Positions 7,235 to 15,714 of a DNA stretch of 29,230 nt are shown here, piece after piece. This stretch comes from WS-9 sp036274595 (GTDB lineage: Bacteria; Eisenbacteria; RBG-16-71-46; SZUA-252). Positions within the stretch are counted from its first letter, which is position 1, and each line of letters begins with the position of its first letter. The position numbers and the translations under genes were made by a program. Location: the NCBI GenBank assembly GCA_036274595.1, contig DASUFL010000057.1, positions 1 through 29,230 on the forward strand, written 5' to 3'. The notes under the pieces were generated by a model. It was not told where the DNA came from. It saw nothing but the letters and a program-made list of their open reading frames with translations, and made no database searches.

Positions 7235-8021
7235 GCTCCTCCTCGCCGCGGTCTGCGTCTCGGCGTTCCTCCTGCCGGCGCCCGCGCACGCGCGCGCCTG
7301 GCCGAAGCCGACGGGGTACGTCAACGACTTCGCGGGCATCATCGACGCGGCCTCGGCGGATTCGATGGACGCGTTGATCCGCGAGCTCAGCGCCAAGACG
7401 CAGGTCGAGGTCGCGGTCGTCACGATCCCGAGCCTCGAAGGTGAGGTGATCGATCCCGCGGCCGAGGAGCTCTACAAAGCGTGGGGCATTGGCTCGAAAG
7501 AGAAGGACGAAGGGGCCCTCATCCTCCTGGCGCGCGATGAGCGGCGCGTCCGGATCGAGGTGGGCTACGGGCTCGAGGGGATCATCCCCGACGGCCGAGC
7601 GGGCTCCATCATCCGGAACGTGATGGGGCCGGATCTCAGGGCCGATCGCTTCGGCCCCGGGCTCTGGCGCGGGGTCCAGGCGATCGCGGCGATCGTCGCG
7701 GCGGATCGCGGCGTGACGCTCGACCGGGGCGGCCCCATGGCGGTGCCGAAGGCGAAGCGCAGCTCGAACAGCGCGCTCGTCCTGATCATCCTCTTCTTCG
7801 TCCTCCCGATCGTCGTGAGCTGGATCCGGTCGCGGCTCCGTCCCAGCGACTGGCGCACCCGGCGGCGGCGCGGCTGGTACGATCCGTGGGGTGGATTTGG
7901 CGGCGGACTCGGGGGACTCGGCGGGTTCGGCGGCTTTGGCGGAGGCGGCGGTGGTGGCGGTGGATTCGGAGGATTTGGCGGCGGCCGCAGCGGCGGTGGC
8001 GGCGCGAGCGGCGGCTTCTAG
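7200..8021 (+). CDS. TPM-domain (YgcG-type) secreted membrane protein with glycine-rich tail
   Basis: The 273-residue protein has a signal peptide (about 1-31, cleavage after APAHA), a TPM domain (about 37-170: YVNDFAGIID, VAVVTIPSLEG, RRVRIEVGYGLEGIIPDG), a membrane helix (191-208), an Arg-rich stretch and a glycine-rich tail (230-273) of GGFGG-type repeats. TPM proteins of this type commonly sit beside LemA and are thought to act in envelope maintenance or photosystem repair in plants. The only start that keeps the whole signal peptide is TTG 7200, which lies inside yajQ; no ATG or GTG occurs in frame before the mature domain. The unusual start and 35-nt overlap suggest coupling to yajQ. 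Confidence 0.87.
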   Translation: MISSSRTIAPTRLLLAAVCVSAFLLPAPAHARAWPKPTGYVNDFAGIIDAASADSMDALIRELSAKTQVEVAVVTIPSLEGEVIDPAAEELYKAWGIGSKEKDEGALILLARDERRVRIEVGYGLEGIIPDGRAGSIIRNVMGPDLRADRFGPGLWRGVQAIAAIVAADRGVTLDRGGPMAVPKAKRSSNSALVLIILFFVLPIVVSWIRSRLRPSDWRTRRRRGWYDPWGGFGGGLGGLGGFGGFGGGGGGGGGFGGFGGGRSGGGGASGGF

Positions 8022-8041
8022 GTGAGAACGGAGGTTCGGTG

Positions 8042-8800
8042 GTGACGGCGATGTTCGGCAAATCCTTCGATCCCCGCGCCGCGGCCGGGGAGGCGGTCGA
8101 GGCGACGAAGCGGGCCCTCGGCGACCGGCTCCTGGGCGCGGTGCTCTACGGCAGCGCCGCGGCGGGCGACTTCCATCCCGACCACTCCGACGTGAACGTG
8201 GCGTTCACGCTGTCCACGCTCGGGGCGCCGGAGCTCGAGGCCCTCCGCCCGCTCCACGACGCGTGGATGAAGCGGCGCGTCACGCGCCCGCTCCTCCTCT
8301 CCCAGGAGAGTCTCGACCGCTCGCTCGACGTGTTTCCGCTCGAATACCTGCTGATCCGCGAGTGCCACGAGACGCTGTCGGGCGCGGATCCCTTCCGCGG
8401 GCTCTCGATCGACGCGGGGGCCCTTCGGGGCCAGGTGGAGCGCACCCTGCGGGCGCAGGAGATGGGACTCGCCTGGACCTACCTCGGGGTCGCGCGGACG
8501 CCGTCGGGGGCGAGCCACTGGGCGGCGCGGTCGGGAACCGCGATCGCCGCGTCCGCGTCGGGCCTTCTCCATCTCGCGGGGGAGCCCGTGCCGCGAACGC
8601 GGGGCGAGGCGGCGAAAGCGTGCGCGTCCCGCTTCGGAGTCGATGCGGAATCGCTCCGGCTCCTCGTAGCCTGCCGTCCCGGGGAGCGGGAGCGAGTCGA
8701 TGCCGTGAAGCTTCTCACGTCCGCGCAGTCGATCTTGAGCCGTCTGATCACGGTGGTCGAAGGGCTCGACCGCCGGTCATCCACCGTATCGGGAGGGTAG
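8042..8800 (+). CDS. Nucleotidyltransferase-like protein
   Basis: The 252-residue protein carries a polymerase-beta-type nucleotidyltransferase signature: GS at 37-38 in AVLYGSAAAGDF, then HSDVN at 48-52. The usual second metal-binding acid of the D-x-D/E pair is asparagine here (D50-x-N52), as in a subset of these proteins, so activity is uncertain. The C-terminal half is helical with no domain I can name. GTG 8042 is chosen because GGAGG at 8030-8034 is 7 nt upstream; ATG 8051 is the alternative. It lies between the TPM and LemA genes, with 2 nt before LemA. A role in envelope signalling with them is inferred from position only. Confidence 0.75.
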   Translation: MTAMFGKSFDPRAAAGEAVEATKRALGDRLLGAVLYGSAAAGDFHPDHSDVNVAFTLSTLGAPELEALRPLHDAWMKRRVTRPLLLSQESLDRSLDVFPLEYLLIRECHETLSGADPFRGLSIDAGALRGQVERTLRAQEMGLAWTYLGVARTPSGASHWAARSGTAIAASASGLLHLAGEPVPRTRGEAAKACASRFGVDAESLRLLVACRPGERERVDAVKLLTSAQSILSRLITVVEGLDRRSSTVSGG

Positions 8801-8802
8801 CC

Positions 8803-9387
8803 ATGGCTTCGCGTGCACGGCCGATGATCATCGTCCTCGTGGTGCTGGGCGCTTTGGTTCTGATCGCGCTCGGTCTGTTCAATTACATCGTGGGCACTCG
8901 CAACAATCTGGTCACGCTCCAGGAGCAGTACAAGACGGCGTGGTCCCAGGTGGAGAACCAGCTCCAGCGCCGGAACGACCTCATCCCGAACTACGTGGAG
9001 ACCGTGAAGGGCTACGCGAAGCAGGAGACCACGATCTTCACCGCGATCGCGGATGCGCGCGCGCGCATGGGCGGCGCCAGGACGCCTCAGGATCAGATGG
9101 CCGCGAGCAACGATCTCTCGAACGCGCTGTCGCGGCTCCTCGTCGTCGTCGAGAACTATCCCCAGCTCCGCTCGAGCGAGAACTTCCAGCAGCTCCAGGA
9201 CGAGCTGGCGGGAACCGAGAACCGGATCGCGACCGAGCGCATGCGGTACAACGAGTCGGTGCGGACCTACAACATCCGGATCCGCCAGTTCCCCGCGAAC
9301 CTGGTCGCTTCGAACTTTCACTTCGATCCAGCGCCCCTCTTCGAGGCGCCGGAGTCCGCGAAGGCCGCGCCCCAGGTGAAGTTCTAG
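8803..9387 (+). CDS. lemA: LemA-family membrane protein
   Basis: The 194-residue LemA family member has an N-terminal membrane helix (about 8-28) followed by a long helical region. Signature segments are FNYIVGTRNNLVTL, QLQRRNDLIPNYVETVKGYA, VVVENYPQLRSSENF, QDELAGTENRIA and RYNESVRTYN. LemA proteins are inner-membrane proteins with most of the chain outside the cytoplasm; their biochemical function is not settled. GGGAGGG at 8791-8797, inside the end of the preceding gene, is the ribosome site. It is the last gene of the yajQ-TPM-NTase-lemA group. Confidence 0.96.
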   Translation: MASRARPMIIVLVVLGALVLIALGLFNYIVGTRNNLVTLQEQYKTAWSQVENQLQRRNDLIPNYVETVKGYAKQETTIFTAIADARARMGGARTPQDQMAASNDLSNALSRLLVVVENYPQLRSSENFQQLQDELAGTENRIATERMRYNESVRTYNIRIRQFPANLVASNFHFDPAPLFEAPESAKAAPQVKF

Positions 9388-9395
9388 ACCCGTCG

Positions 9396-9425
9396 TTGAC
9401 CGAGAAGCCCTCCCTCGGCTAGGGT
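9396..9425 (+). promoter_or_regulatory. Putative promoter of the riboswitch-btuB unit
   Basis: TTGACC (9396-9401), an 18-nt spacer and TAGGGT (9420-9425) lie directly before the riboswitch region. A start site about 7 nt downstream would remove a few bases of the first stem (9426-9465), which is a mild argument against this exact position. Confidence 0.4.
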
Positions 9426-9614
9426 CCTCCCGCCGCGGCGAGCCTCGAGGCTCCCCGGCGGGAGGGGGATGGGCCTCGCTCTCGAGGCCCGGGAAGTCGG
9501 TGCGAATCCGACACGGCCCCGCCACTGTGAGCGGTGACGAAGGCGGCTTCACGCCACTGGGCAAGACCCGGGAAGGCGCCGCCGGAGGACGACCCGCGAG
9601 TCAGGAGACCGGCC
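9426..9614 (+). promoter_or_regulatory. Cobalamin (B12) riboswitch
   Basis: The aptamer core is clear: GGGAAGTCGGTGCGAATCCG begins at 9491, followed by ACACGGCCCCGCCACTGTGA, then CACTGGG and the B12 box AGTCAGGAGACCGGCC (9599-9614). Upstream are a perfect 10-bp stem (9426-9435 with 9456-9465) enclosing a GAGCCTCGAGGCTC palindrome, and a 7-bp hairpin (9471-9477 with 9484-9490). These are likely the peripheral 5' stems, though the exact 5' boundary is uncertain. The riboswitch binds adenosyl- or other cobalamins and usually lowers expression of the uptake gene downstream, here a BtuB-like receptor. Confidence 0.93.
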
Positions 9615-9652
9615 CTCTCTCATCGCAGGCACCCATCCTTCGAGAGGGAGGA
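9613..9652 (+). promoter_or_regulatory. Likely expression platform: Shine-Dalgarno-sequestering hairpin
   Basis: CCCTCTC (9613-9619), which starts inside the end of the B12 box, can pair with GAGAGGG (9642-9648). The GGG of that right arm is also the start of the ribosome site GGGAGGA (9646-9652) of btuB. There is no U-run, so control of translation rather than of termination is favoured. Confidence 0.6.
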
Positions 9653-9654
9653 CC

Positions 9655-11619
9655 ATGGGACCGCACCCCCCGTCGCCGCTTCTCCGTTCGCTTCTCCTAG
9701 TCTCGCTCCTCGCATCGATCCACGCTCCGCGCGCGCTCGCGGCGGATTCTCCCCCCGACACGACGGACGGGGCCCGCTACACGCTTCCGCCCACGGTCGT
9801 CACGGCCGAGCGGAGCCCCTTGCCGCTCGACAAGGTGCCGCTCGATCTGACCGTGATCGACAAGGAGCGGCTCGACGCGCAGAGGCCGATCCTTCTCGCC
9901 GAGATCCTCCGCCAGGTGCCGGGCATCGACGTGCAGCGCTCCGGTACGCTGGGCAAGCTGACCGACGTCAGGCTCCGCGGCGCCGACCCGCGCCACACGC
10001 TCGTCCTCTTCGACGGCGTCCCCTTGAACGGCCCGTGGGCCGGCACGTTCGACTTCGCCGACGCGAGCGACGCCGGGATCGAGCAGGTGGAGGTGCTCGG
10101 CGGCCCCGCGTCCTCTCTCTACGGCACCGCCGCGGTCGGCGGCGTGATCCAGCTCCTTCCGCGCGTGGAGGGCGCCCCCGCCGCGTCCCGGACGCGCGCC
10201 TCGATGGAGTATGGCGAGGACGCGACCGTGCGGGCGGGTGCGGAGTGGGCCGGCGCCTTCGGATCGTCCCCCGCCGGGATCGCCCTCACGCGCTCGAGCT
10301 CCGACGGCGTCGGTCCGCGCGACGAATACCTGGGCTTGAGCGGCACGGGCCGAGCCGAAGTCCCGGTGACCGCCAACGACCGGCTGCGGCTGAGCGCCAT
10401 GGGGACGGACGGCGACAAGCAGCTCCCGTACGACTTCGTGTTCAATCCCGGTCCCGTGCAGATCCACGATCCCAACATCGACGAGAGGGATCGTCTCCTT
10501 GTGGGCGACGCCACGTGGCGCCACAAGTTCGGCCCGGCGGTCGCGCTGGAGGGAGAAGGGTCGATTCTCTACGGGCACATCCACTACGTGAACGGGGAGA
10601 ACCAGCCGGGCGGGGACCGGCAGGACACGCATCTCAAGAACACCCGCGACATGGCCGCCCTCCGTCTCGGCGCTTCGGGCGGAGGGGCCCGCGTGGTCGT
10701 GGGGGGCGAGTATCGCGGCGACCAGGTGGACCGGACCGACGAATCGGTCTTCTTTGGATTCCCCGCGGAGACGCGCGTGGATCGAGGCATCCATTCGCGC
10801 TCGCTCTACGCGGACGGGCACGCCGAGTGGAAGCGAATGCTCCTCCTCGACGCGGGGATCCGCCTGGACGATCACTCGGTCTACGGCGCCTTCGGATTGC
10901 CGCGCGTCGCCGCGGCCTTGCTCGTCGGCGGCACGGGCCTGAAGCTCCGGGGCGGTTATGGCCGCGCGTTCACCGCGCCGACCCTGAGCGATCTCTACTA
11001 TCCCGGCTACAGCGACACCACGCTCAACCCCGAGCGGTCGGCCACCTGGGAGGCGGGCGCGGACGGCCGCTGGATGGGCGGCCGGCTCACGGCGCAGGCG
11101 ACCTACCATCACACCGAGTTCAAGGATCTGATCCAGTCGAACTCGTTCTTCGCTCCGGACAACATCGGGAGCGCGCGCATCGAGGGCGAGGAGTACGCGA
11201 TCGGCGTCGCGCCGCGCGCGGGCGTCCGGCTTCGCGCGACGGCCGCGCATCTGATCGCGAAGAAGCTCACCGAGAGCGATCCCGATCCGGACCGGAGGCT
11301 CGCGAAGCGCCCCGAGTGGCGCTTCACCGCGTCGGGCGAGGTCCGGCTCCACTCCGACCTGACGCTGACCGGCGCGTGGCGCTGGGTGGATCCTGTGCGC
11401 GATCCGTTCGACTTCGAGGACGTGAACGGCGAGATGCTGGTCGGCGACAATCCCGGCTACGCCGCGCTCGATCTCGGCGCCTCCGCGTCGCTCAGGCGCT
11501 GGGCTCCGCTCGAGGTCCACGCGCGCCTCTCGAACGCGCTCGACCGCGACTACTCGGAGGTGAAGGGATTCCCGGCGCGGGGACGCGCGTTCGCGCTCGG
11601 GCTCACGGCGAGCCTTTAG
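9655..11619 (+). CDS. btuB: TonB-dependent outer-membrane cobalamin receptor (BtuB-like)
   Basis: The 654-residue protein has a signal peptide (about 1-29) and a TonB-box-like start of the mature chain (TVVTAERSPLPLDK). A plug domain covers about 45-165, with LAEILRQVPGIDVQ, DVRLRGADPRHTLVLFDGVPLN and IEQVEVLGGPASSLYGTAAVGGVI. A 22-strand-type beta-barrel follows, including YGRAFTAPTLSDLYYP and LNPERSATWEAG. Length and plug motifs fit BtuB/vitamin-B12 receptors, and the cobalamin riboswitch just upstream makes cobalamin or a precursor the most likely ligand. The BtuFCD transporter is not in the window. Its last 17 nt overlap the end of the minus-strand metallopeptidase gene. Confidence 0.92.
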   Translation: MGPHPPSPLLRSLLLVSLLASIHAPRALAADSPPDTTDGARYTLPPTVVTAERSPLPLDKVPLDLTVIDKERLDAQRPILLAEILRQVPGIDVQRSGTLGKLTDVRLRGADPRHTLVLFDGVPLNGPWAGTFDFADASDAGIEQVEVLGGPASSLYGTAAVGGVIQLLPRVEGAPAASRTRASMEYGEDATVRAGAEWAGAFGSSPAGIALTRSSSDGVGPRDEYLGLSGTGRAEVPVTANDRLRLSAMGTDGDKQLPYDFVFNPGPVQIHDPNIDERDRLLVGDATWRHKFGPAVALEGEGSILYGHIHYVNGENQPGGDRQDTHLKNTRDMAALRLGASGGGARVVVGGEYRGDQVDRTDESVFFGFPAETRVDRGIHSRSLYADGHAEWKRMLLLDAGIRLDDHSVYGAFGLPRVAAALLVGGTGLKLRGGYGRAFTAPTLSDLYYPGYSDTTLNPERSATWEAGADGRWMGGRLTAQATYHHTEFKDLIQSNSFFAPDNIGSARIEGEEYAIGVAPRAGVRLRATAAHLIAKKLTESDPDPDRRLAKRPEWRFTASGEVRLHSDLTLTGAWRWVDPVRDPFDFEDVNGEMLVGDNPGYAALDLGASASLRRWAPLEVHARLSNALDRDYSEVKGFPARGRAFALGLTASL

Positions 11620-12688
11620 CCGGCCCCTTGGCGTGGAGCGCGCGGAGCAGCTCCGGCGACCAGCGGGGGGGCGGCAGGCGGCAGCTCATGCCGGGGTCGG
11701 CCGCGCGGTTGTAGGCCTCGAGGAGCGAGACCGGATCGCACACCACGGCGATCAGCGCGTCGCGCCCCATCATCTGCTCGATCGACTGCGCCATCATGTA
11801 GCCGACCGTGTACCACGGCCCCTGCACGCCGAAGAACGACATGCCCCGCACCCGGATCGAATCCGGATCGCTGAGCCGGCCGGTCGCGACGTCGGTGAGG
11901 AAGCGGTCGACCGTCTCCAGATCCTCCCTCGCGTGCGCGATGTCCCTGTCCCATCGGGCGCGCTCTTCGGGCGGGCTCGCCTCGTGGGGATGGTGGTCCG
12001 GCCCTCCCGCCGCGGCGAGCATCGCGAGCCCTTCGCCGAACGCGGTGAGCCACGGGCGCGCCGCGCGCGCTCCCTCGGTGAGCGTCGTGTCCTCGGGAGC
12101 GTTGCAGGCGGCCGCGTAGCCGATGTGATGGAGCTCGTGCGCGACCGTGTTCTCGAGCTTGGCGGGTGTCACCGCCGGATCGAGATAGAGGAGGATCGCG
12201 GGATCGGTGTTGGTGTCGAAGACGAAGCTGTTCATCCGGGGCTTGATGAGGAGATAGACCTTGGCCCGGATGATGGATCGCGGAGGAAGGTAGGCGAGCG
12301 CGCGACGGCCGGCGCCCGCGAGGTCGGCTTTGCTCCAGGCCTCGAGCGTTCGCCTGTAGCCCTCCGCGCGCGCATGCGTCGAGTCCGCCCGAACGAACGC
12401 CGCGAACGACGAGTCGGTGAACGCCCGTCCCATCGCGGCCTCGCGGCGCTTCAGCCTCTGGTATCCGTCGCTCGACCAGAGGCGGTCCCACTCGGCTCGA
12501 GGCGCGCGCGGGGCGCGGAGCAGGCGCAGGACTGCCTCGGCTTCATCGGTGACCAGGGTGACCCGCACGCTTCCCGAATCGAACGGCACGGCCATGGCTG
12601 TGGCTTGGGGCGCGGCCGCGCCGCGCGACGGGGCGCAGACGAGCGCGAGGAGCGCGATCGCTCTGGCGATGGCGGGGAGCCGGGGCAT
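11603..12688 (-). CDS. Secreted putative zinc metallopeptidase (gluzincin-like, HExxH)
   Basis: The 361-residue protein starts with a signal peptide (about 1-26, MPRLPAIARAIALLALV). The zinc motif is H184-E185-L-H-H188 (AHELHHIGY), and E219 in AFGEGLAML, 31 residues later, is a good third ligand, a gluzincin-type spacing. The overall pattern resembles the predicted peptidase families DUF5700/DUF2268, recalled rather than searched. The start at 12688 is preferred over longer in-frame starts because it opens a signal peptide and follows GAGGGAAG on the minus strand. It is convergent with btuB (17-nt overlap) and divergent from the acyl-CoA operon. Substrate unknown. Confidence 0.78.
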   Translation of the reverse strand: MPRLPAIARAIALLALVCAPSRGAAAPQATAMAVPFDSGSVRVTLVTDEAEAVLRLLRAPRAPRAEWDRLWSSDGYQRLKRREAAMGRAFTDSSFAAFVRADSTHARAEGYRRTLEAWSKADLAGAGRRALAYLPPRSIIRAKVYLLIKPRMNSFVFDTNTDPAILLYLDPAVTPAKLENTVAHELHHIGYAAACNAPEDTTLTEGARAARPWLTAFGEGLAMLAAAGGPDHHPHEASPPEERARWDRDIAHAREDLETVDRFLTDVATGRLSDPDSIRVRGMSFFGVQGPWYTVGYMMAQSIEQMMGRDALIAVVCDPVSLLEAYNRAADPGMSCRLPPPRWSPELLRALHAKGPAKGSP

Positions 12689-12760
12689 GCTGCTTCCCTC
12701 TACGCCCCGGACGGGACCTTGGTTCCGGCGCCGATGGCGCCTGGGCGAGGCGTAAAGCCT

Positions 12761-12790
12761 TTGACAGCCGACGGGCCGGGGTGATTTGAT
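12761..12790 (+). promoter_or_regulatory. Putative promoter of the acyl-CoA operon
   Basis: TTGACA (12761-12766), an 18-nt spacer and TTTGAT (12785-12790) lie about 70 nt before the enoyl-CoA hydratase start, in the 172-nt gap between divergent genes. The -10 matches TATAAT at 4 of 6 positions. Confidence 0.5.
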
Positions 12791-12860
12791 CCCTCTCTGT
12801 GACGTTCGCCACGCCTCCACCCACGGGGCACTTCCCGTCCACCCAATCCAAAAGAAGGCA

Positions 12861-13643
12861 ATGGGTTACGAAAATCTGACCGTCGCGATCGAGAACCGGC
12901 TCGCCCGCGTCACCATGAACCGGCCCAAGGTCCTGAACGCTCTCAACGAAGCGACCATCAAGGAGCTCCACATTGCTTTCTGCGCCCTGAAGGACGATCC
13001 GTCCGTCGGCGCGGTGATCGTGACCGGCGCGGGGGAGAAGGCGTTCGTCGCGGGCGCCGACATCAACGAGCTCGCGGTGATGACGCCCCTCCAGGGGGAA
13101 GCCTCGTCCCGGCTCGGGCAGGCGGCCTTCAACGTCATCGAGAATCTGGGCAAGCCCGTGATCGCCGCCGTGAACGGCTTCGCGCTCGGCGGCGGCTGCG
13201 AGCTCGCGCTCGCCTGCCACATGCGCTTCGCGTCGGACTCGGCGAAGCTGGGACTGCCCGAGGTCGGGCTCGGGATCATGCCAGGCTACGGCGGCACCCA
13301 GCGGCTCACGCGCATCATCGGCCTCGGACGCGCGATCGAGCTCATCACGACCGCGCGCATGATCGACGCCGCGGAAGCCTTCCGCGTCGGGCTCGTCAAC
13401 GCGGTCGTGCCGGCCGCCGATCTCATCCCGCACTGCGAGAAGGTGGCGCGCGAAGTCCTGGGGCGCGGTCCGCTGGCGGTGCGCTACGCGATGGAGGCGG
13501 CGATCCGCGGCGCGGAGGCCGGGATCGAGCGCGGGCTCGAGCTCGAGTCCGCGTACTTCGGGCTCCTCTCCGCGACCGGCGACATGCGCGAGGGTCTCAC
13601 CGCGTTTCTCGAGAAGCGCAAGCCCGCGTTCACAGGCGCATAG
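12861..13643 (+). CDS. Enoyl-CoA hydratase (crotonase)
   Basis: The 260-residue crotonase-fold protein is of normal family length. The oxyanion-hole segment AFVAGADINEL and the active-site glutamates E114 (GGGCELALAC) and E134 (LGLPEVGLGIMPG) are both present with the 20-residue spacing of true hydratases. It should hydrate trans-2-enoyl-CoA, for example crotonyl-CoA, to the (S)-3-hydroxyacyl-CoA. GAAGG ahead of ATG 12861 is the ribosome site. It opens a six-gene co-directional operon and feeds the 3-hydroxyacyl-CoA dehydrogenase two genes downstream. Confidence 0.93.
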   Translation: MGYENLTVAIENRLARVTMNRPKVLNALNEATIKELHIAFCALKDDPSVGAVIVTGAGEKAFVAGADINELAVMTPLQGEASSRLGQAAFNVIENLGKPVIAAVNGFALGGGCELALACHMRFASDSAKLGLPEVGLGIMPGYGGTQRLTRIIGLGRAIELITTARMIDAAEAFRVGLVNAVVPAADLIPHCEKVAREVLGRGPLAVRYAMEAAIRGAEAGIERGLELESAYFGLLSATGDMREGLTAFLEKRKPAFTGA

Positions 13644-13654
13644 CCACGCCCCGC

Positions 13655-14857
13655 ATGGCCGAACGCGTCGCCGTCGTCGCATCCGCGCGCACTCCGATCG
13701 GAAAGTTCCTCGGCTCGTTCGCCGACCTCACGGCCTCGGACCTGGGCACGGTCGCGACGCGCGGCGTCCTCGCGCGCGCCGGCGTCGACCCGGCCGACGT
13801 GGACGAGCTCATCTACGGCTGCGCGCGCCAGGCGGGCGGAGGTCCCAACATGGCGCGTCAGATCGCGATGAGGTCCGGCATTCCACAAGAACGGCCCGCC
13901 TTCACCGTGAACCAGGCGTGCGGCTCGGGGCTCCAGGCGATCCTCTTGGGCGCGGAGCGAATCGTGCTCGGGCGCGCCAAGATCGTGCTCGCGGGGGGCG
14001 GCGAATCGATGACCCGCGTCCCGTACCTCCTCGACCGCGCGCGCCTCGGCTACCGGCTCGGGAACGCGAAGGTCGTGGACGGCATGTACCAGGACGGCTT
14101 CTTCGATCCGATCTGCGGGATGGTGATGGGGGAGACCGCGGAGAAGCTGGCGGATCTCTACTCCATCTCGCGCGACGAGCAGGACGCATTCGCGCTCGAG
14201 AGCCAGCGCAAGGCGGACGAGGCGATCCGCGCGAAGCGCTTCGAGCCCGAGATCGTCCCCGTGGAGGTCGCGGGGAAGAAGGGCGGGACGCGCCTCATCG
14301 TGGCGGACGAGCATCCCCGGCCGGACACGACGCTCGCGCAGATGGCCAAGCTTCCGCCCGTGTTCCGGAAGGATGGCACGGTGCACGCGGGGAATGCCTC
14401 CGGCATCACGGACGGCGCCGCCTCGCTCGTGCTCGCGGCCGAGTCCGTGGTGAAGGAGCGGGGCTTATCGCCGCAGGCGTGGCTGGGCGAGAGCGTCACG
14501 GTCGGCGTCGATCCCTCGATCATGGGGATCGGTCCCGTGCCCGCGACGAAGCAGCTCCTGGCCCGGACCGGCCGCGCGCTCTCGGACTACGATCTGATCG
14601 AGCTCAACGAGGCCTTCGCGGCGCAGGTGATCGCGTGCGATCGCGACCTCGCGCTCGACAGGGCGAAGCTCAACGTGAACGGCGGCGCGATCGCGCTCGG
14701 CCATCCCATCGGCGCGACCGGCGCGCGCATCGTCACGACGCTCCTCCACGAGATGGGACGCCGCGACGCGCGACTCGGACTCGCCACGCTCTGCGTGAGC
14801 GGAGGGCTCGGCCTGGCCGCGGAATTCATCCGGGACGGGAAGGAGCGACGGACATGA
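13655..14857 (+). CDS. Acetyl-CoA acetyltransferase (thiolase 1)
   Basis: The 400-residue thiolase has its nucleophilic cysteine at C89 (VNQACGSGLQA), the NVNGGAIALGHPIGATGAR histidine motif and a C-terminal CVSGGLGLA with the second catalytic cysteine. The family converts two acetyl-CoA to acetoacetyl-CoA and back, or cleaves longer 3-ketoacyl-CoA. It starts 11 nt after the crotonase stop and overlaps the next gene by 4 nt (ATGA). The presence of a second, distinct thiolase two genes on suggests different chain-length preferences. Confidence 0.94.
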   Translation: MAERVAVVASARTPIGKFLGSFADLTASDLGTVATRGVLARAGVDPADVDELIYGCARQAGGGPNMARQIAMRSGIPQERPAFTVNQACGSGLQAILLGAERIVLGRAKIVLAGGGESMTRVPYLLDRARLGYRLGNAKVVDGMYQDGFFDPICGMVMGETAEKLADLYSISRDEQDAFALESQRKADEAIRAKRFEPEIVPVEVAGKKGGTRLIVADEHPRPDTTLAQMAKLPPVFRKDGTVHAGNASGITDGAASLVLAAESVVKERGLSPQAWLGESVTVGVDPSIMGIGPVPATKQLLARTGRALSDYDLIELNEAFAAQVIACDRDLALDRAKLNVNGGAIALGHPIGATGARIVTTLLHEMGRRDARLGLATLCVSGGLGLAAEFIRDGKERRT

Positions 14858-15705
14858 AGACGGTGGGAGTGGTCGGCTGCGGCCTCATGGGCTCGGGCAT
14901 CGCGCAGGTGAGCGCGCAGGCCGGCTTCACGACGTGGGTGCGCGAGGTGGACAGGCCGACGCTCGACAAGGGGCTCGGTCGCATCCGGAAGTTCCTGGAG
15001 GAGGGCGTCGCGAAGGGGAAGCTCACGGCCGACGTGAAGGACGAGACGCTCGGCCGCATCAAGGGGACCACCGAGATCCAAGATCTCGCGACCTGCGATC
15101 TCGTGGTCGAGGCAGTCTCGGAGAGTCTCGACGCGAAGCGGCAGGTCTTCTCCACGCTCGACCGGATCGTCCCGGCCTCGACGGTGCTCGCCAGCAACAC
15201 CTCGTCCCTGAGCATCACGGAGATCGCGGCCACGGCGTCGCGTCCCGAGCGGGTCCTGGGCCTCCACTTCTTCAACCCCGTGCCGCTCATGAAGCTGGTC
15301 GAGGTGATCCGCGCGCTCCCCACGTCCGACGCCGCCTTCGAGCAGGCGCGGGGATTCGTGGAGAAGCTCGGAAAGACCGCGGTCGTGGCCCAGGACACCC
15401 CCGGCTTCGTCGTGAACCGCCTCCTGGTGCCCTATCTCCTCGACGCGGCGCGGATCTACGAGTCCGGCGTGGCGTCGAAAGAGGATATCGACAACGGGAT
15501 GAAGCTGGGGTGCGGCTACCCGATGGGGCCTTTGACGCTCCTCGACTTCGTCGGCCTTGACACCACCCTCTCGATCGCCAACATCATGTTCGAGGAGTTC
15601 AAGCTGCCGCAGTACGCGGCGCCGCCCCTCCTCAAGCGCATGGTGCTCGCGGGTTATCTGGGACGGAAGTCGGGGCGCGGCTTCTACGACTACTCCAAGA
15701 GCTAG
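14854..15705 (+). CDS. 3-hydroxybutyryl-CoA dehydrogenase
   Basis: The 283-residue single-function enzyme reversibly oxidises 3-hydroxyacyl-CoA to 3-ketoacyl-CoA. The Rossmann motif is G8-x-G10-x-x-G13 (GCGLMGSG), with acidic E31 at the end of the second strand favouring NAD. Catalytic H138 (LGLHFFNPVP) with E150, plus S117 (SNTSSLS) and N188 (PGFVVNRLL), are present. Its length is that of Hbd, not of the large fused FadB type. ATG 14854 overlaps the thiolase stop. Together with the crotonase and thiolase it completes the C4 part of beta-oxidation or its reversal. Confidence 0.94.
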   Translation: MKTVGVVGCGLMGSGIAQVSAQAGFTTWVREVDRPTLDKGLGRIRKFLEEGVAKGKLTADVKDETLGRIKGTTEIQDLATCDLVVEAVSESLDAKRQVFSTLDRIVPASTVLASNTSSLSITEIAATASRPERVLGLHFFNPVPLMKLVEVIRALPTSDAAFEQARGFVEKLGKTAVVAQDTPGFVVNRLLVPYLLDAARIYESGVASKEDIDNGMKLGCGYPMGPLTLLDFVGLDTTLSIANIMFEEFKLPQYAAPPLLKRMVLAGYLGRKSGRGFYDYSKS

Positions 15706-15714
15706 GAAGGAATC

